Shown here: positions 17,539-26,403 of the stretch, in pieces | Position numbering within the stretch: position 1 is the stretch's first letter | Layout: each line of letters opens with the position of its first letter | Assembly: GCF_003725735.1 (NCBI RefSeq) | Contig: NZ_RJTM01000099.1 | Coordinates: forward strand, 1 to 64,000 | Source: Sinomicrobium pectinilyticum | GTDB taxonomy: Bacteria; Bacteroidota; Bacteroidia; Flavobacteriales; Flavobacteriaceae | DNA length: 64,000 nucleotides | Direction of reading: 5' to 3' | Translations under genes and position numbers: made by a program | The notes under the pieces: generated by a model | What the model was told of the DNA's origin: nothing | What the model saw: the letters and a program-made list of their open reading frames with translations, nothing else | The model's database searches: none

Positions 17539-18069
17539 TCAGGCGTAATACGGGGAAATCATCAGGTACACCACAACTCCGGTAACTGCAACATACAGCC
17601 ATATGGGATATGTTACACGTGCAATCTTTCTGTGTCTGTCAAATCTTTTTGCCAGTGCCCTTACGAAGGATATCAACACCAAGGGGATAATGATTATGGA
17701 AAGTAGAATATGAGTGAGCAGGATAAAGTAGTACACATACCTGATTACCCCTTCCCCTCCATAGGGTGTGGAATCTGATGTCATGTGATAAGCAACATAC
17801 ATGACGAGAAAAGCCGCTGACAAAGCTATACATGTTTTCATCAAACGCTCGTGAAGCACTGTTTTACCGTTTTTAACAGCCCAAACTGCCGTAACCAGCA
17901 AAACCGCCGTAAGCCCGTTTATCGTAGCGTATACCGGCGGTAAAAAAGTCAACGGCTCCGCATTGGGGATCTTCACCCCAAAGAGAACGGCTACCACAAC
18001 GGGTATGGCAATAGACAAGGCAAGAATAAGTTTGTTATACTTCTTTTCTTCTACGGTTGTTGTTGTCAT
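17539..18069 (-). CDS. DUF420 family membrane protein (oxidase assembly cluster)
   Basis: A 176-residue inner-membrane protein with about five hydrophobic helices and conserved His residues (L-H-E-R-L-M-K, Y-H-M-T-S-D-S-T-P-Y-G-G, L-T-H-I-L-L-S). The family is related in shape to CtaM/CtaG-like oxidase assembly factors and is nearly always found with SCO and cytochrome oxidase genes, though its exact step is unproven. It overlaps the SCO gene stop by 4 bases (ATGA), which shows translational coupling. Confidence 0.9.
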   Translation of the reverse strand: MTTTTVEEKKYNKLILALSIAIPVVVAVLFGVKIPNAEPLTFLPPVYATINGLTAVLLVTAVWAVKNGKTVLHERLMKTCIALSAAFLVMYVAYHMTSDSTPYGGEGVIRYVYYFILLTHILLSIIIIPLVLISFVRALAKRFDRHRKIARVTYPIWLYVAVTGVVVYLMISPYYA

Positions 18070-18770
18070 AGACTCTCATTTAAATGCCCAAGCAGGGTGG
18101 CTATGTCTTCTTTCAGCATGTCGATACCCTCCTGCTCCAGTCCGTTATAATAAACCAGCGGGTTTCCGAACTTATCTGTCCTGGAACGTATATTTCCCTT
18201 TTCATCCACCAGGGCAAACATCCCGGAGTGTTCAAAACCTCCGTCCACTTCAGGGTTCACTCCTGCGTATAAGTTAAAGCCATTATTGGCAAGCTGATAT
18301 ATTTCGTCCTGGTCGCCCGTCAGGAAATGCCAGTTCGGGTGTTCGGCTCCATATTTTTCAGCATATGCTTTCAGGACTTCCGGCGTATCATTCTCCGGGT
18401 TAATGGTTATAGAGGCTATTCCGAATTTCGGATTATCCCTGAACGCATCCTGTATCTTTACCATATTCTTATTCATTACAGGACAGATCGTAGGGCAGGT
18501 AGTGAAGAAAAACTCGATGAGATATACCTTTCCCTTATAGTCGTTATTGGTTATTTTTTTATTGTTCTGATCTGTAAAGGCAAAAGGCGGAACCTCTCCT
18601 ACGATAACCAGTTCTTCCGCCCCGGCACCTTTGTGCTCCTTACCTATCTTATGCCGGTCGCCATCTACCACATTGCCATCTTTCACGCGGTCTATTATCC
18701 TGGGGATAAAAATAATACCGAATACAAGAATGACAAGAGAAACCCAAACGTATGTATAATTACCTTTCAT
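18066..18770 (-). CDS. SCO1/SenC family copper chaperone
   Basis: A 234-residue membrane-anchored thioredoxin-fold protein that delivers copper to the CuA site of cytochrome c oxidase subunit II. One N-terminal transmembrane helix (about 6-25) is followed by the SCO domain with the copper ligands C-P-T-I-C (Cys92, Cys96) and the distal His181 in E-H-S-G-M-F. All three ligands are present. It is coupled to DUF420 and lies 44 bases after a related gene that has lost these ligands. Confidence 0.95.
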   Translation of the reverse strand: MKGNYTYVWVSLVILVFGIIFIPRIIDRVKDGNVVDGDRHKIGKEHKGAGAEELVIVGEVPPFAFTDQNNKKITNNDYKGKVYLIEFFFTTCPTICPVMNKNMVKIQDAFRDNPKFGIASITINPENDTPEVLKAYAEKYGAEHPNWHFLTGDQDEIYQLANNGFNLYAGVNPEVDGGFEHSGMFALVDEKGNIRSRTDKFGNPLVYYNGLEQEGIDMLKEDIATLLGHLNESL

Positions 18771-18814
18771 TGAACCTCGCTTTTTCTATTAAACATAACA
18801 GGCTTTATTAATGG

Positions 18815-19486
18815 TTATTTTAATTTCTTGAGATAGGAATTCCGTTTATTGGTGGTGTTGTTTTTCTTCAACTCCAGACGGTATTCCGCAAGCAATATTT
18901 TTATGTCGTCTATCATCTTATCATTGAGCTCAGCCACCGAAGTAGCATCAAAGCCATAAAGGACACGTCCGGAATCTTCATCTTTTTTTCTGCCCCTAAG
19001 ATTACGTTCACGATCCACAATGAACACGAGCGGGGTACTCATATCCTCATCCAGGGCGGCATTGCTCTGCAGACTGTGAAAAAGCTCTTCTATATCTCTG
19101 TCTTTTCCAAAGAGGAACTTCCAGTTCACCATGTCGGTAAGAGGGGATAATTCTCTTTTTAACTCTTCCGCTTCTTTTTGCATACCTTCGGGAAGAATCA
19201 TCACGAACTGGAAATCGGAAAACTTATAGAATCTCTTGTATATCTTCTGATTGATATTAAAAGCATTGCCTTTCATCTTTTCCGGATGTTTTCCCAGAAA
19301 ACCAAGTACTGTTATTTTTCCTTTCAGCCGTACTGTATCGCCATTCAAAGAATGAAAATCCGATACTTCTTCGACACCCTCCGTCAGCACCGGTAATTTC
19401 ACGAAATTATTTACCCCGGAAGCAAAAAACAGATATGCTATAATAGGAAGGATAAACAATACGCCGAGAACTATATATTTTTTCAT
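18815..19486 (-). CDS. SCO-like thioredoxin-fold protein lacking copper ligands
   Basis: A 223-residue membrane-anchored protein (helix at about residues 3-22). I use the ATG at 19486, next to the A-A-A-rich M-K-K start; an ATG three codons upstream is also possible. The domain arrangement parallels SCO: a strand ending V-L-G-F-L-G-K-H-P-E-K-M stands where SCO has the C-x-x-x-C, and S-T-P-L-V-F-I-V-D-R-E-R-N stands where SCO has H-S-G-M-F-A-L-V-D-E-K-G-N. So the same fold is likely while the copper-binding Cys and His are absent. Position between oxidase subunit IV and SCO suggests a role in oxidase assembly that does not need copper or redox chemistry. Confidence 0.75.
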   Translation of the reverse strand: MKKYIVLGVLFILPIIAYLFFASGVNNFVKLPVLTEGVEEVSDFHSLNGDTVRLKGKITVLGFLGKHPEKMKGNAFNINQKIYKRFYKFSDFQFVMILPEGMQKEAEELKRELSPLTDMVNWKFLFGKDRDIEELFHSLQSNAALDEDMSTPLVFIVDRERNLRGRKKDEDSGRVLYGFDATSVAELNDKMIDDIKILLAEYRLELKKNNTTNKRNSYLKKLK

Positions 19487-19565
19487 CAGTAACATCAATT
19501 AAAGAACCTGTCAAGCATAACATCTCCCTCTTTCCAGAGACTACCTAAAAGGTGCTACAAAAATA

Positions 19566-19592
19566 AAAAAGACGGTTTAAAACCGCCTTCTT
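19566..19592 (-). terminator. Terminator after the oxidase subunit IV gene
   Basis: On the minus strand AAGAAGGCGG, a 7-base loop, then CCGTCTTTTT with two G-U pairs, running straight into TTATTTTT. It would separate the structural oxidase genes from the assembly genes downstream, at least in part. Confidence 0.7.
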
Positions 19593-19610
19593 AATATTGT
19601 TAAATATGGT

Positions 19611-19958
19611 TTAGAAATCCCAGCTTACAAAGCCATCACTAAGCACATCGTGTACGTAACTCCCCTCCGTAAGCAATATAAATGCCAGATAGGGAACCAG
19701 AACCAGAAGCGGCAAAACGATAGACCACCTGAAGGCTCCTTTTTCTCCTTCGAGGTGCATGAAGGCCCAGGCAATATAATACGCTTTGACTATGGTAAGG
19801 ATAATAAATATCCAGTTGAGGATTTTCATCCCGATAATATGAGCCATAGACCACTCCGGCCTTACAATACCGAGAGCTACCTCTACTATGGTTACTACGG
19901 ACAAGATGACAAATACCGTCCATATTCTCTTTACATTAGATACGTGTGCGTGTGCCAT
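19611..19958 (-). CDS. Cytochrome c oxidase subunit IV family protein
   Basis: A 115-residue protein with three transmembrane helices and the caa3/quinol oxidase subunit IV features: an N-terminal H-x-H-V-S segment, the V-E-V-A-L-G turn and the K-A-Y-Y-I-A-W-A-F-F/M-H-L-E motif between helices two and three. It stabilises the heme-copper oxidase core in the inner membrane. It lies after two subunit III genes in the same orientation and ahead of a clear terminator. Confidence 0.93.
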   Translation of the reverse strand: MAHAHVSNVKRIWTVFVILSVVTIVEVALGIVRPEWSMAHIIGMKILNWIFIILTIVKAYYIAWAFMHLEGEKGAFRWSIVLPLLVLVPYLAFILLTEGSYVHDVLSDGFVSWDF

Positions 19959-20017
19959 TTTCGAATTATATGTTATCTGAATCCCTTTTTTGAGACTTCT
20001 GTTTATTATCCTTTTAT

Positions 20018-20992
20018 TTATACCAGATAGAAGAAGGTGAACACGAACACCCAGACAAGGTCTACAAAGTGCCAGTACAACCCTACTTTTTCTACCATCT
20101 CATAACTCTTTCTCTTCTCATATGTACCGAGTATAACATTAAAGAAGATAATAACGTTAATAGCTACCCCGGAAAATACGTGAAATCCGTGGAAGCCGGT
20201 AATAAAGAAGAAAAAGTCTGCAAACAACCTGTTCCCGTATTCATTCCTCTCCAGGTTAGCACCCTCTACAACCAGAACGGCACTCTTAATTTTATCTTCG
20301 GATTCCGCTCTGCTAAGTACGGTTTTATGCCCTTCTTCGTTAAGTGTTTCTGTTCTTATGACAATATTGGAATGAGCACTAAACCCATCCACTACATCCT
20401 GTATGGTATATATCGCCTCGCCACCTTCTTCCTTGGCAGAAAGTCCGCTGACATTCATTTCCTGATCAGACGCTCCCGTAGGTATAGCAAAATCGTGAAG
20501 AGCTACGCGTTTACCGGTATTGGCATCCACAAACTGCAGTATCCTGCCTCCTCTGGTTTCCAAAGCGCCATATTCACCGGCAATAAAGTTTTTCCACTCC
20601 CATGCCTGCGAACCGAGGAATATGATACCACCTACAATAGTCAGCAACATATACCACGCCACCTTGGTCTTTTTCAGCTGGTGCCCGGCATCCACAGCAA
20701 GCACCATGGTCACGGATGAAAAGATAAGGATAAAGGTCATCAACGCCACATAGTACATAGGGGCGTCTACACCGTGCAGGAACGGAAAGTGTGTAAACAC
20801 TTCATCCGCAATAGGCCAGGATTCTATAAACTTAAACCTCGAAAAACCATATGCGGCCAGAAATCCGGAGAATGTCAAGGCATCGGATACGATAAAGAAC
20901 CACATCATCATCTTGCCATAACTGGCGTTGAGTGGCTCATTGCCTCCTCCCCAAACCTTCTCTTCCGTAGCTGTTGTAACAGTAGCTTCCAT
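20018..20992 (-). CDS. Cytochrome c oxidase subunit III, long form with inserted domain
   Basis: A 324-residue heme-copper oxidase subunit III. Membrane helices of the family are clear (F-F-I-V-S-D-A-L-T-F-S-G-F near residue 35, F-I-T-G-F-H-G-F-H-V-F-S-G near 270, W-H-F-V-D-L-V-W-V-F near the end). Between G-S-Q-A-W-E-W-K-N-F and the G-F-H-G-F-H helix sits an extra hydrophilic block of roughly 100 residues (about 130-240) that ordinary subunit III lacks. The C-terminal W-H-F-V-D-L-V-W motif is intact. It is followed by subunit IV and preceded by a second, short subunit III gene. Confidence 0.93.
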   Translation of the reverse strand: MEATVTTATEEKVWGGGNEPLNASYGKMMMWFFIVSDALTFSGFLAAYGFSRFKFIESWPIADEVFTHFPFLHGVDAPMYYVALMTFILIFSSVTMVLAVDAGHQLKKTKVAWYMLLTIVGGIIFLGSQAWEWKNFIAGEYGALETRGGRILQFVDANTGKRVALHDFAIPTGASDQEMNVSGLSAKEEGGEAIYTIQDVVDGFSAHSNIVIRTETLNEEGHKTVLSRAESEDKIKSAVLVVEGANLERNEYGNRLFADFFFFITGFHGFHVFSGVAINVIIFFNVILGTYEKRKSYEMVEKVGLYWHFVDLVWVFVFTFFYLV

Positions 20993-21042
20993 ACACTAAT
21001 ACATATATCTTTTTAAAAACTGCCCAAATTTACGCTTTTTTC

Positions 21043-21624
21043 TTATCTAAAGAAATAGAAAAATAAAATGAGGTATACCCACAGAAAATCCAGGAAATGC
21101 CAGAAAGTCACACCCAATTCTAAACCAAGGGTTTGACCCGGGCCATACTTTTCTTTAAAATGATTATAAATTACAACCAAAAGCACTATGATACCAGCCA
21201 CAACATGAGCTATATGCGCTATGGTAATCGCATAAAGAAATGAGGTGGTTATACTACTCTCGCTTCCTGTAAAGTAATACCCTTCTTCTATTATCTGTGA
21301 AAATCCCGAAAACTGGGACACAATAAACGCTATTCCCAGAACCAGGGTGATGAGCAACATAAGCGTCCCCATACCCCGGCGCGATCCTGTAATAGCCTTT
21401 TTTGCCAGGTGAAAGGTAACACTGCTGGCAATAATAAATAACGTGCTGATATAAAATGCGGACGGCAATTCAAAATCCTGTAACCAGTCCGGACGGGTCT
21501 TGCTCACTACATAGGCACTGGTAAGACCTGCAAAGGTCATCAGTATGCTAACCATACCAAACCAGAGCATCATTTTCTTCGCCCTGACATTCTTTTCCTC
21601 AAAAGTTCCCTGTGTCAAATCCAT
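21043..21624 (-). CDS. Cytochrome c oxidase subunit III, short form
   Basis: A 193-residue five-helix subunit III-like protein (W-F-G-M-V-S-I-L-M-T-F-A-G near 32, the T-I-A-H-I-A-H-V helix near 135, and F-W-H-F-L-D-F-L-W-V-Y near the end). It has the usual length for the quinol/caa3-type subunit III. Two subunit III paralogs in a row, a short and a long one, is the arrangement I know from Bacteroidota oxidase clusters. Subunits I and II are not in this window. Confidence 0.93.
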   Translation of the reverse strand: MDLTQGTFEEKNVRAKKMMLWFGMVSILMTFAGLTSAYVVSKTRPDWLQDFELPSAFYISTLFIIASSVTFHLAKKAITGSRRGMGTLMLLITLVLGIAFIVSQFSGFSQIIEEGYYFTGSESSITTSFLYAITIAHIAHVVAGIIVLLVVIYNHFKEKYGPGQTLGLELGVTFWHFLDFLWVYLILFFYFFR

Positions 21625-21682
21625 ACGTAACGCTTCGCAATTATCTCATCGGGACATGCCCGGTCTTTCCTTCTATTTTATT

Positions 21683-22594
21683 CTAATATCCTCCAATAAA
21701 TTTATCGGCGACATATACTATCTGTACAAAAGTGATATATGCAACACTGGCCAGCATAAGCTTTCTGGCGGCCGCATTGTCTTTTTCATGATACAACCGG
21801 ATGGCGAAATATAACATGCCCACACCCAGCAGGGCCACAATTACCGCCCCTGTCACAGACAGGTGCAGCCTGCCGGTCAGCCCTGTCACCGGGAAAACCG
21901 AAACGATAATCATCCATATCGTGTACATAATCACCTGTAATGCGGTAGCACTGTCTTTTTTACCTGTAGGCAGCATGTAATACCCCGCTTTCTTGTAATC
22001 GTCATATAAAAGCCAGCCTATAGCCCAGAAGTGGGGAAACTGCCAGAAAAACTGTATCATAAACAGGGTTCCCGGTTCTATACCGAAAGTATTTGTAGCC
22101 GCCACCCATCCCAGCATAAACGGAATAGCACCCGGAAATGCCCCCACAAATACGGACAAAGGTGTTTTGGTCTTTAAAGGGGTATATACACTGGTATATA
22201 AAAAAATGGATATAGCCCCGAACATGGCTGTTTTAGGGTTCACCATATACAGGATCACTATGCCGAGAACGGCACAGACCGTGGCTATTATAAATGCCGT
22301 ATTCACGGACATCCTTCCCGATGGGACAGGCCTGTTCATGGTGCGCTTCATCAAGGCATCCAGGTCGCGCTCTATGATCTGGTTATAGGCATTGGACGCG
22401 CCTACCATAAAATACCCTCCTATCATGAGCAATAACAATACCTTGTAATCTATGGTTTCGGCGCCGAGGAAATAACCGGCAACAGAAGAGAATACCACAC
22501 TAACGGCCAGGCCTACTTTGGTAATCTGCTTAAAGTCTTCCAAAGCCTGTGCAAACGTTCCTGTCTTTGTAGTAGTTCGTAAAGCCGTCTTCAT
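21683..22594 (-). CDS. ctaB: Protoheme IX farnesyltransferase (heme O synthase)
   Basis: A 303-residue polytopic prenyltransferase of the UbiA superfamily that adds a farnesyl group to heme B to make heme O for the oxidase. The Asp-rich substrate motif N-A-Y-N-Q-I-I-E-R-D-L-D-A-L-M-K-R-T, followed by R-P-V-P-S-G, is intact and diagnostic; a second motif, Y-D-D-Y-K-K-A-G, is also present. It is the first gene of the minus-strand oxidase cluster and has a perfect -7 promoter element just upstream. Confidence 0.96.
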   Translation of the reverse strand: MKTALRTTTKTGTFAQALEDFKQITKVGLAVSVVFSSVAGYFLGAETIDYKVLLLLMIGGYFMVGASNAYNQIIERDLDALMKRTMNRPVPSGRMSVNTAFIIATVCAVLGIVILYMVNPKTAMFGAISIFLYTSVYTPLKTKTPLSVFVGAFPGAIPFMLGWVAATNTFGIEPGTLFMIQFFWQFPHFWAIGWLLYDDYKKAGYYMLPTGKKDSATALQVIMYTIWMIIVSVFPVTGLTGRLHLSVTGAVIVALLGVGMLYFAIRLYHEKDNAAARKLMLASVAYITFVQIVYVADKFIGGY

Positions 22595-22613
22595 CTTTTC
22601 GGATAATCGGGTG

Positions 22614-22621
22614 CAAAGATA
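22614..22621 (-). promoter_or_regulatory. -7 promoter element of the oxidase cluster
   Basis: TATCTTTG on the minus strand, a perfect TAnnTTTG match, 19 bases upstream of the ctaB ATG; the -33 region is not well conserved. Confidence 0.5.
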
Positions 22622-22748
22622 CCGTTTAAATTATAAATTAGGAACTTTGAACAGTAGTATTTTAGAATGCCTGTACCCTGTAAAAGTTAAAGTTTTGTTC
22701 CTCCTTCAAAACCGTTTCCGGTACAAAAACACCATTTCCGCACCGGCA

Positions 22749-24662
22749 CTATTCATCCAGGGTTACCATTAGCTCTTCCCACTCCGCCGTAAGATCGGCC
22801 AGCTCGCGCTTCTTATCTTCGTATTCCCTGAAAAATACTTTGTTATTAACCAATGCATCATAATCTGCCGCAAGTCTTGCATCGGTTTCCTTTATTTCTT
22901 TCTCCAGCCGGGTGATCCGCGATTCTACTTTTCCCAGCCGGTTCTTCAGGGATTTCTGCTTCTTCTGCTCTTCATAGGAAAGCCCTGTATCTTTTTGTTT
23001 TTCTTCTTTCTTTTCCTGTTTTTTGACCGCAGCCTTTTCCACAGCCCGGAAATCGGCTACATTACGCTGCTCCAGGAAAAAGTTAATATCTCCGAGATAT
23101 TCTTTTATCTTTCCTTCCTTAAACTCAAATACTTTATCGGTAAGTCCCTGGAGAAAATCCCTGTCGTGCGATACCAGCAAAAGGGTCCCCTCGAAATTCT
23201 GTAAAGCCTGCTTAAGTACGTTTTTGGACTTTATGTCGAGGTGGTTCGTTGGTTCATCCATAACCAGCACGTTAAAAGGGTCCAGCAACATTTTGCAAAG
23301 CGCCAGACGGTTTCGTTCTCCTCCGGAAAGCACTTTTATCTTTTTATCCACATCATCTCCCCGGAACAAAAAGGCTCCGAGCATATCCCTTACTTTGCTG
23401 CGGTTGGTGTCGTTTGCAGAATCTTCCATAAGCCCGAGCACTGTTTTTTCCCCGTCGAGGTACTCCGCCTGATTCTGTGCAAAATATCCCAATTGTACGT
23501 TATGTCCCAGTTTCACGTTCCCTTTATGTGCCAATTCTCCCACGATGATCTTTGCCAAGGTGGTTTTTCCCTGTCCGTTCTGGCCCACAAAAGCTATTTT
23601 ACTTCCGCGTTCCACAAGGAGATCAATGCCTTTGAGCACTTCCTTTTCTCCGTAATTCTTACCGACTTCCTCCGCTTCTACAACAACTTTCCCGGGCTGT
23701 ATGGAAATGGGAAATTTAATGTGCATCACACTATTATCCTCTTCATCTACCTCTACACGCTCAATCTTGTCGAGCTTCTTCATGAGGGATTGTGCCATAG
23801 ATGCCTTTGTGGCCTTGGCACGAAACTTTTCTATCAGTCGTTCTGCCTGTTGTATCTGCTTATCCTGGTTCTTCCTGGCATTGAGTTGCTGTTCCCTTAT
23901 TTCATCGCGAAGTACGAGGTACTCGGAATAAGGTTTACTATAATCATATATTTTACCCAGAGATATTTCTATGGTCCTGTTGGTTACATTATCCAGGAAC
24001 ATTTTATCGTGCGACACGATAACCACGGCACCCGGATAGCGCTGCAAAAATTGTTCAAGCCAGATTATGGACTCTATATCGAGGTGGTTTGTCGGCTCAT
24101 CGAGCAGGAGCACATCGTTGTTCTGGAGCAACAACTTGGCCAGTTCTATACGCATTCGCCATCCACCGGAAAAAGTATCGGTAAGCTTTTCGAAATCTTC
24201 TCTTTTAAAGCCAAGCCCCTGTAACACTTTTTCTGTTTCTCCCTGATAATTGTATCCACCCAGGATTTCGTAGCGGTGTGTAATATCGCTGAGGTCTACC
24301 ATTAACTGATGATAGGCTTCGCTCTCATAATCCGTTCTTTCAGCCAGTTTCCGGTTTACATCATCCAGCTGCATTTCCAGGGCCTTGATCTCTTCAAAAG
24401 CCTGGTAGGCCTCTTCCAGGACTGTACGCCCCTGTACAAAATCTATATCCTGCTTCAGAAAACCGACACACACATCCTTATCGAAAGCTATAACGCCCGT
24501 ATCCGGCTGCATTTCACCGGACAGCAATTTTAACATTGTAGATTTTCCCGCGCCGTTCTTTCCTATAAGCCCCACCCTGTCGCCGGGGTTCAGACGAAAA
24601 GATACTTCTTCAAAAAGAAACTCTCCCCCGAAGGAAATCGATAAATTATGAATATTGAGCAT
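22749..24662 (-). CDS. ABC-F family ATPase
   Basis: A 637-residue soluble protein with two ABC ATPase domains and no membrane part. Domain 1 has G-K-N-G-A-G-K-S, F-S-G-G-W-R-M-R and L-L-L-D-E-P-T-N-H-L-D; domain 2 has G-Q-N-G-Q-G-K-T, L-S-G-G-E-R-N-R and L-V-M-D-E-P-T-N-H-L-D. A charged linker joins them and a coiled-coil C-terminal tail rich in Lys/Glu follows (about 540-637). This is the ABC-F layout (Uup/EttA-like), whose members act on the ribosome and not in transport. Which subfamily it belongs to, and whether it gives antibiotic protection, cannot be told. Confidence 0.95.
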   Translation of the reverse strand: MLNIHNLSISFGGEFLFEEVSFRLNPGDRVGLIGKNGAGKSTMLKLLSGEMQPDTGVIAFDKDVCVGFLKQDIDFVQGRTVLEEAYQAFEEIKALEMQLDDVNRKLAERTDYESEAYHQLMVDLSDITHRYEILGGYNYQGETEKVLQGLGFKREDFEKLTDTFSGGWRMRIELAKLLLQNNDVLLLDEPTNHLDIESIIWLEQFLQRYPGAVVIVSHDKMFLDNVTNRTIEISLGKIYDYSKPYSEYLVLRDEIREQQLNARKNQDKQIQQAERLIEKFRAKATKASMAQSLMKKLDKIERVEVDEEDNSVMHIKFPISIQPGKVVVEAEEVGKNYGEKEVLKGIDLLVERGSKIAFVGQNGQGKTTLAKIIVGELAHKGNVKLGHNVQLGYFAQNQAEYLDGEKTVLGLMEDSANDTNRSKVRDMLGAFLFRGDDVDKKIKVLSGGERNRLALCKMLLDPFNVLVMDEPTNHLDIKSKNVLKQALQNFEGTLLLVSHDRDFLQGLTDKVFEFKEGKIKEYLGDINFFLEQRNVADFRAVEKAAVKKQEKKEEKQKDTGLSYEEQKKQKSLKNRLGKVESRITRLEKEIKETDARLAADYDALVNNKVFFREYEDKKRELADLTAEWEELMVTLDE

Positions 24663-24864
24663 GATCTGTTATTTCCGGTTCCTGTTTTTTTTTGTTTTGC
24701 CGTTCTGAAATGCAAGTCCCGTTCATTGCCGAAACCCGGTATGGGAGATGTAAAAACCCGTTGTTTCTACCTCATCATCCAAAAACCGGTGCAAATAAAC
24801 GTATTTTTTTCGGGCCTGCGAAGTTTAAGGATATGACAGCTTCCATTATTAACCTAATATTTAG

Positions 24865-24872
24865 TAATTTTG
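24865..24872 (+). promoter_or_regulatory. -7 promoter element of the DUF983 gene
   Basis: TAATTTTG, a perfect TAnnTTTG match, 27 bases upstream of the ATG. Confidence 0.45.
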
Positions 24873-24899
24873 ATGCAATTTCTGTAAATCAATTTCCGA

Positions 24900-25316
24900 A
24901 TGTTTAAAAGAGGAACCCGCCTGTACAGTATTTTAACCGGAAGCTGTCCGAAATGCCAACAGGAGAGCATGTATGCCGACAAAAACCTATACAATCCTTA
25001 CAAAACGCTAAAAATGAATGAAAAGTGCTCGCATTGCGGCACCCGGTACAAGATAGAGCCCTCCTTTTTTTACGGCGCCATGTATGTCAGTTATGCCGTG
25101 GGAACCGCCTTTGCGGTAGCAGCGTTTGTCATTTCCTTTTTATTGATCGGCACCGGGCTGAAGACAGCCTTCTTTGCCATCATGGGGACACTCATTGTAT
25201 TTATGCCTGTGATCATGCGATTGTCCAGAAATATCTGGATCAATTTCTTCATTAAATACGATCCTTCAGCTGGGAAACAACCAAAGGCTTCCGGGGGTGT
25301 GGGAAACAATCCCTAA
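24900..25316 (+). CDS. DUF983 family membrane protein with zinc-ribbon start
   Basis: A 138-residue protein. The N-terminal third carries two Cys pairs, C-P-K-C and C-S-H-C, spaced as in a zinc ribbon, and the rest has two transmembrane helices (about 60-82 and 86-106). Family DUF983 has no settled function, although it is often near oxidase genes in alphaproteobacteria, and here the oxidase cluster is 2 kb away. It converges on the DAO-type oxidoreductase. Confidence 0.88.
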   Translation: MFKRGTRLYSILTGSCPKCQQESMYADKNLYNPYKTLKMNEKCSHCGTRYKIEPSFFYGAMYVSYAVGTAFAVAAFVISFLLIGTGLKTAFFAIMGTLIVFMPVIMRLSRNIWINFFIKYDPSAGKQPKASGGVGNNP

Positions 25317-25335
25317 AACGGTTATTGTTATACCA

Positions 25336-26391
25336 TTACGCGGGATATTTTGCCCGGAATCGTTCTATATCGATCTCCCTGTCCAATGACATCCCTTCTT
25401 CTATGAAACGATATAACTGCCCGGCAACATACGGACCGGTTAATGTGCCACGAGTACCGAGACCATTCAGTATATACACATTTTCATAACGGGGGTGCCG
25501 CCCTGTCATAGGCCTCCGGTCGGTAACAGTAGGCCGTATTCCGGCTTCCTGTCCGGTAATTTCGTATTCACAGTCCAGAACAGCTTTAAGTTTAGCGGAC
25601 AATTCTTCCTTTGCCCTGGAAGTTGTTACATTGGTCTTATCCTGCCAGTTATAGGTTGCCCCTACTTTGTAAAGATCTCCGCCCAGAGGAATCAGGAAAA
25701 CGGATGATTTCAGTATGACATCCGTATGCAGGCCAGGTGCTTTTATGGTAAGCAATTCTCCTTTTGCCCCGCGTAACGGCAGATAGTTAAAAAACGGATT
25801 AGACATCATTCCGAAACCTTCTGCAAACACTATGTGTTTTGCCATAATCTCCTTATACCGCACGCCATTTTTGGTGAATTCCAAGGCATTGTAATCCAGG
25901 GTTTCTTTTTGTAGCCTATGCCGCATCAGCAGGTCGGCGGCATATTCTTCCTGAAGTTCCTTTACTCCTATTCTTCCCGTATGCCACACTTCACCAAAAC
26001 CATGAGGTGCGTGTATACGGGGGTTGTCATTATATATTATCCGTGGGGAGAGAAAAGGAGATAATGCCGGTTTATCGGCAGCTTCAAACCACAGGTTCTG
26101 CTCTTCTACAGAAGCAAACTTACGGTACACCGGCATCGGGTAGACCAATTTACGGGAAAGCCTTTTTTCCAGTTTCCGGTAGAGAGGCATAGCTACACCC
26201 AGTTGCTCTTCCGATCTCCACGCCGCGGTAAAACGCTTCAGTACCACAGGGTTGTAAACACCTCCGGCAACTGCAGAAGATTGTTGAGAGCCTCCGTCAA
26301 ATACCACAAAATCCTTATTGTGATCCCGGAGTTGTTCACAAAAGGATATCCCGGCCAGCCCGAGCCCTACAATAATATAATCTGTTGTCAT
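25336..26391 (-). CDS. FAD-dependent oxidoreductase, DAO family
   Basis: A 351-residue flavoprotein of the glycine oxidase/D-amino acid oxidase superfamily. The N-terminus holds the Rossmann motif I-I-V-G-L-G-L-A-G (6-14) and, after a strand, V-F-D-G-G with the A-G-G-V-Y-N-P segment that contacts FAD. The C-terminus has the second FAD site R-P-T-V-T-D-R-R-P and the conserved L-N-G-L-G-T-R-G. No signal peptide is visible, so it is cytoplasmic. Relatives include tRNA-modifying MnmC-like domains and amine oxidases; the true substrate is unknown. Confidence 0.88.
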   Translation of the reverse strand: MTTDYIIVGLGLAGISFCEQLRDHNKDFVVFDGGSQQSSAVAGGVYNPVVLKRFTAAWRSEEQLGVAMPLYRKLEKRLSRKLVYPMPVYRKFASVEEQNLWFEAADKPALSPFLSPRIIYNDNPRIHAPHGFGEVWHTGRIGVKELQEEYAADLLMRHRLQKETLDYNALEFTKNGVRYKEIMAKHIVFAEGFGMMSNPFFNYLPLRGAKGELLTIKAPGLHTDVILKSSVFLIPLGGDLYKVGATYNWQDKTNVTTSRAKEELSAKLKAVLDCEYEITGQEAGIRPTVTDRRPMTGRHPRYENVYILNGLGTRGTLTGPYVAGQLYRFIEEGMSLDREIDIERFRAKYPA

Positions 26392-26395
26392 AGCA

Positions 26396-26403
26396 CAAAA
26401 ATA
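26396..26403 (-). promoter_or_regulatory. -7-like element overlapping the gldN terminator
   Basis: TATTTTTG on the minus strand matches TAnnTTTG and is 4 bases upstream of the DAO start, but it is also the T-run of the gldN terminator, so it may be coincidental. Confidence 0.3.

Noticed and set aside
18815-19486. Second functional SCO copper chaperone
   Set aside because: The C-x-x-x-C and distal His needed for copper binding are absent.
22749-24662. Drug efflux ABC transporter
   Set aside because: Two ATPase domains with no transmembrane part mark it as ABC-F, which acts on ribosomes.
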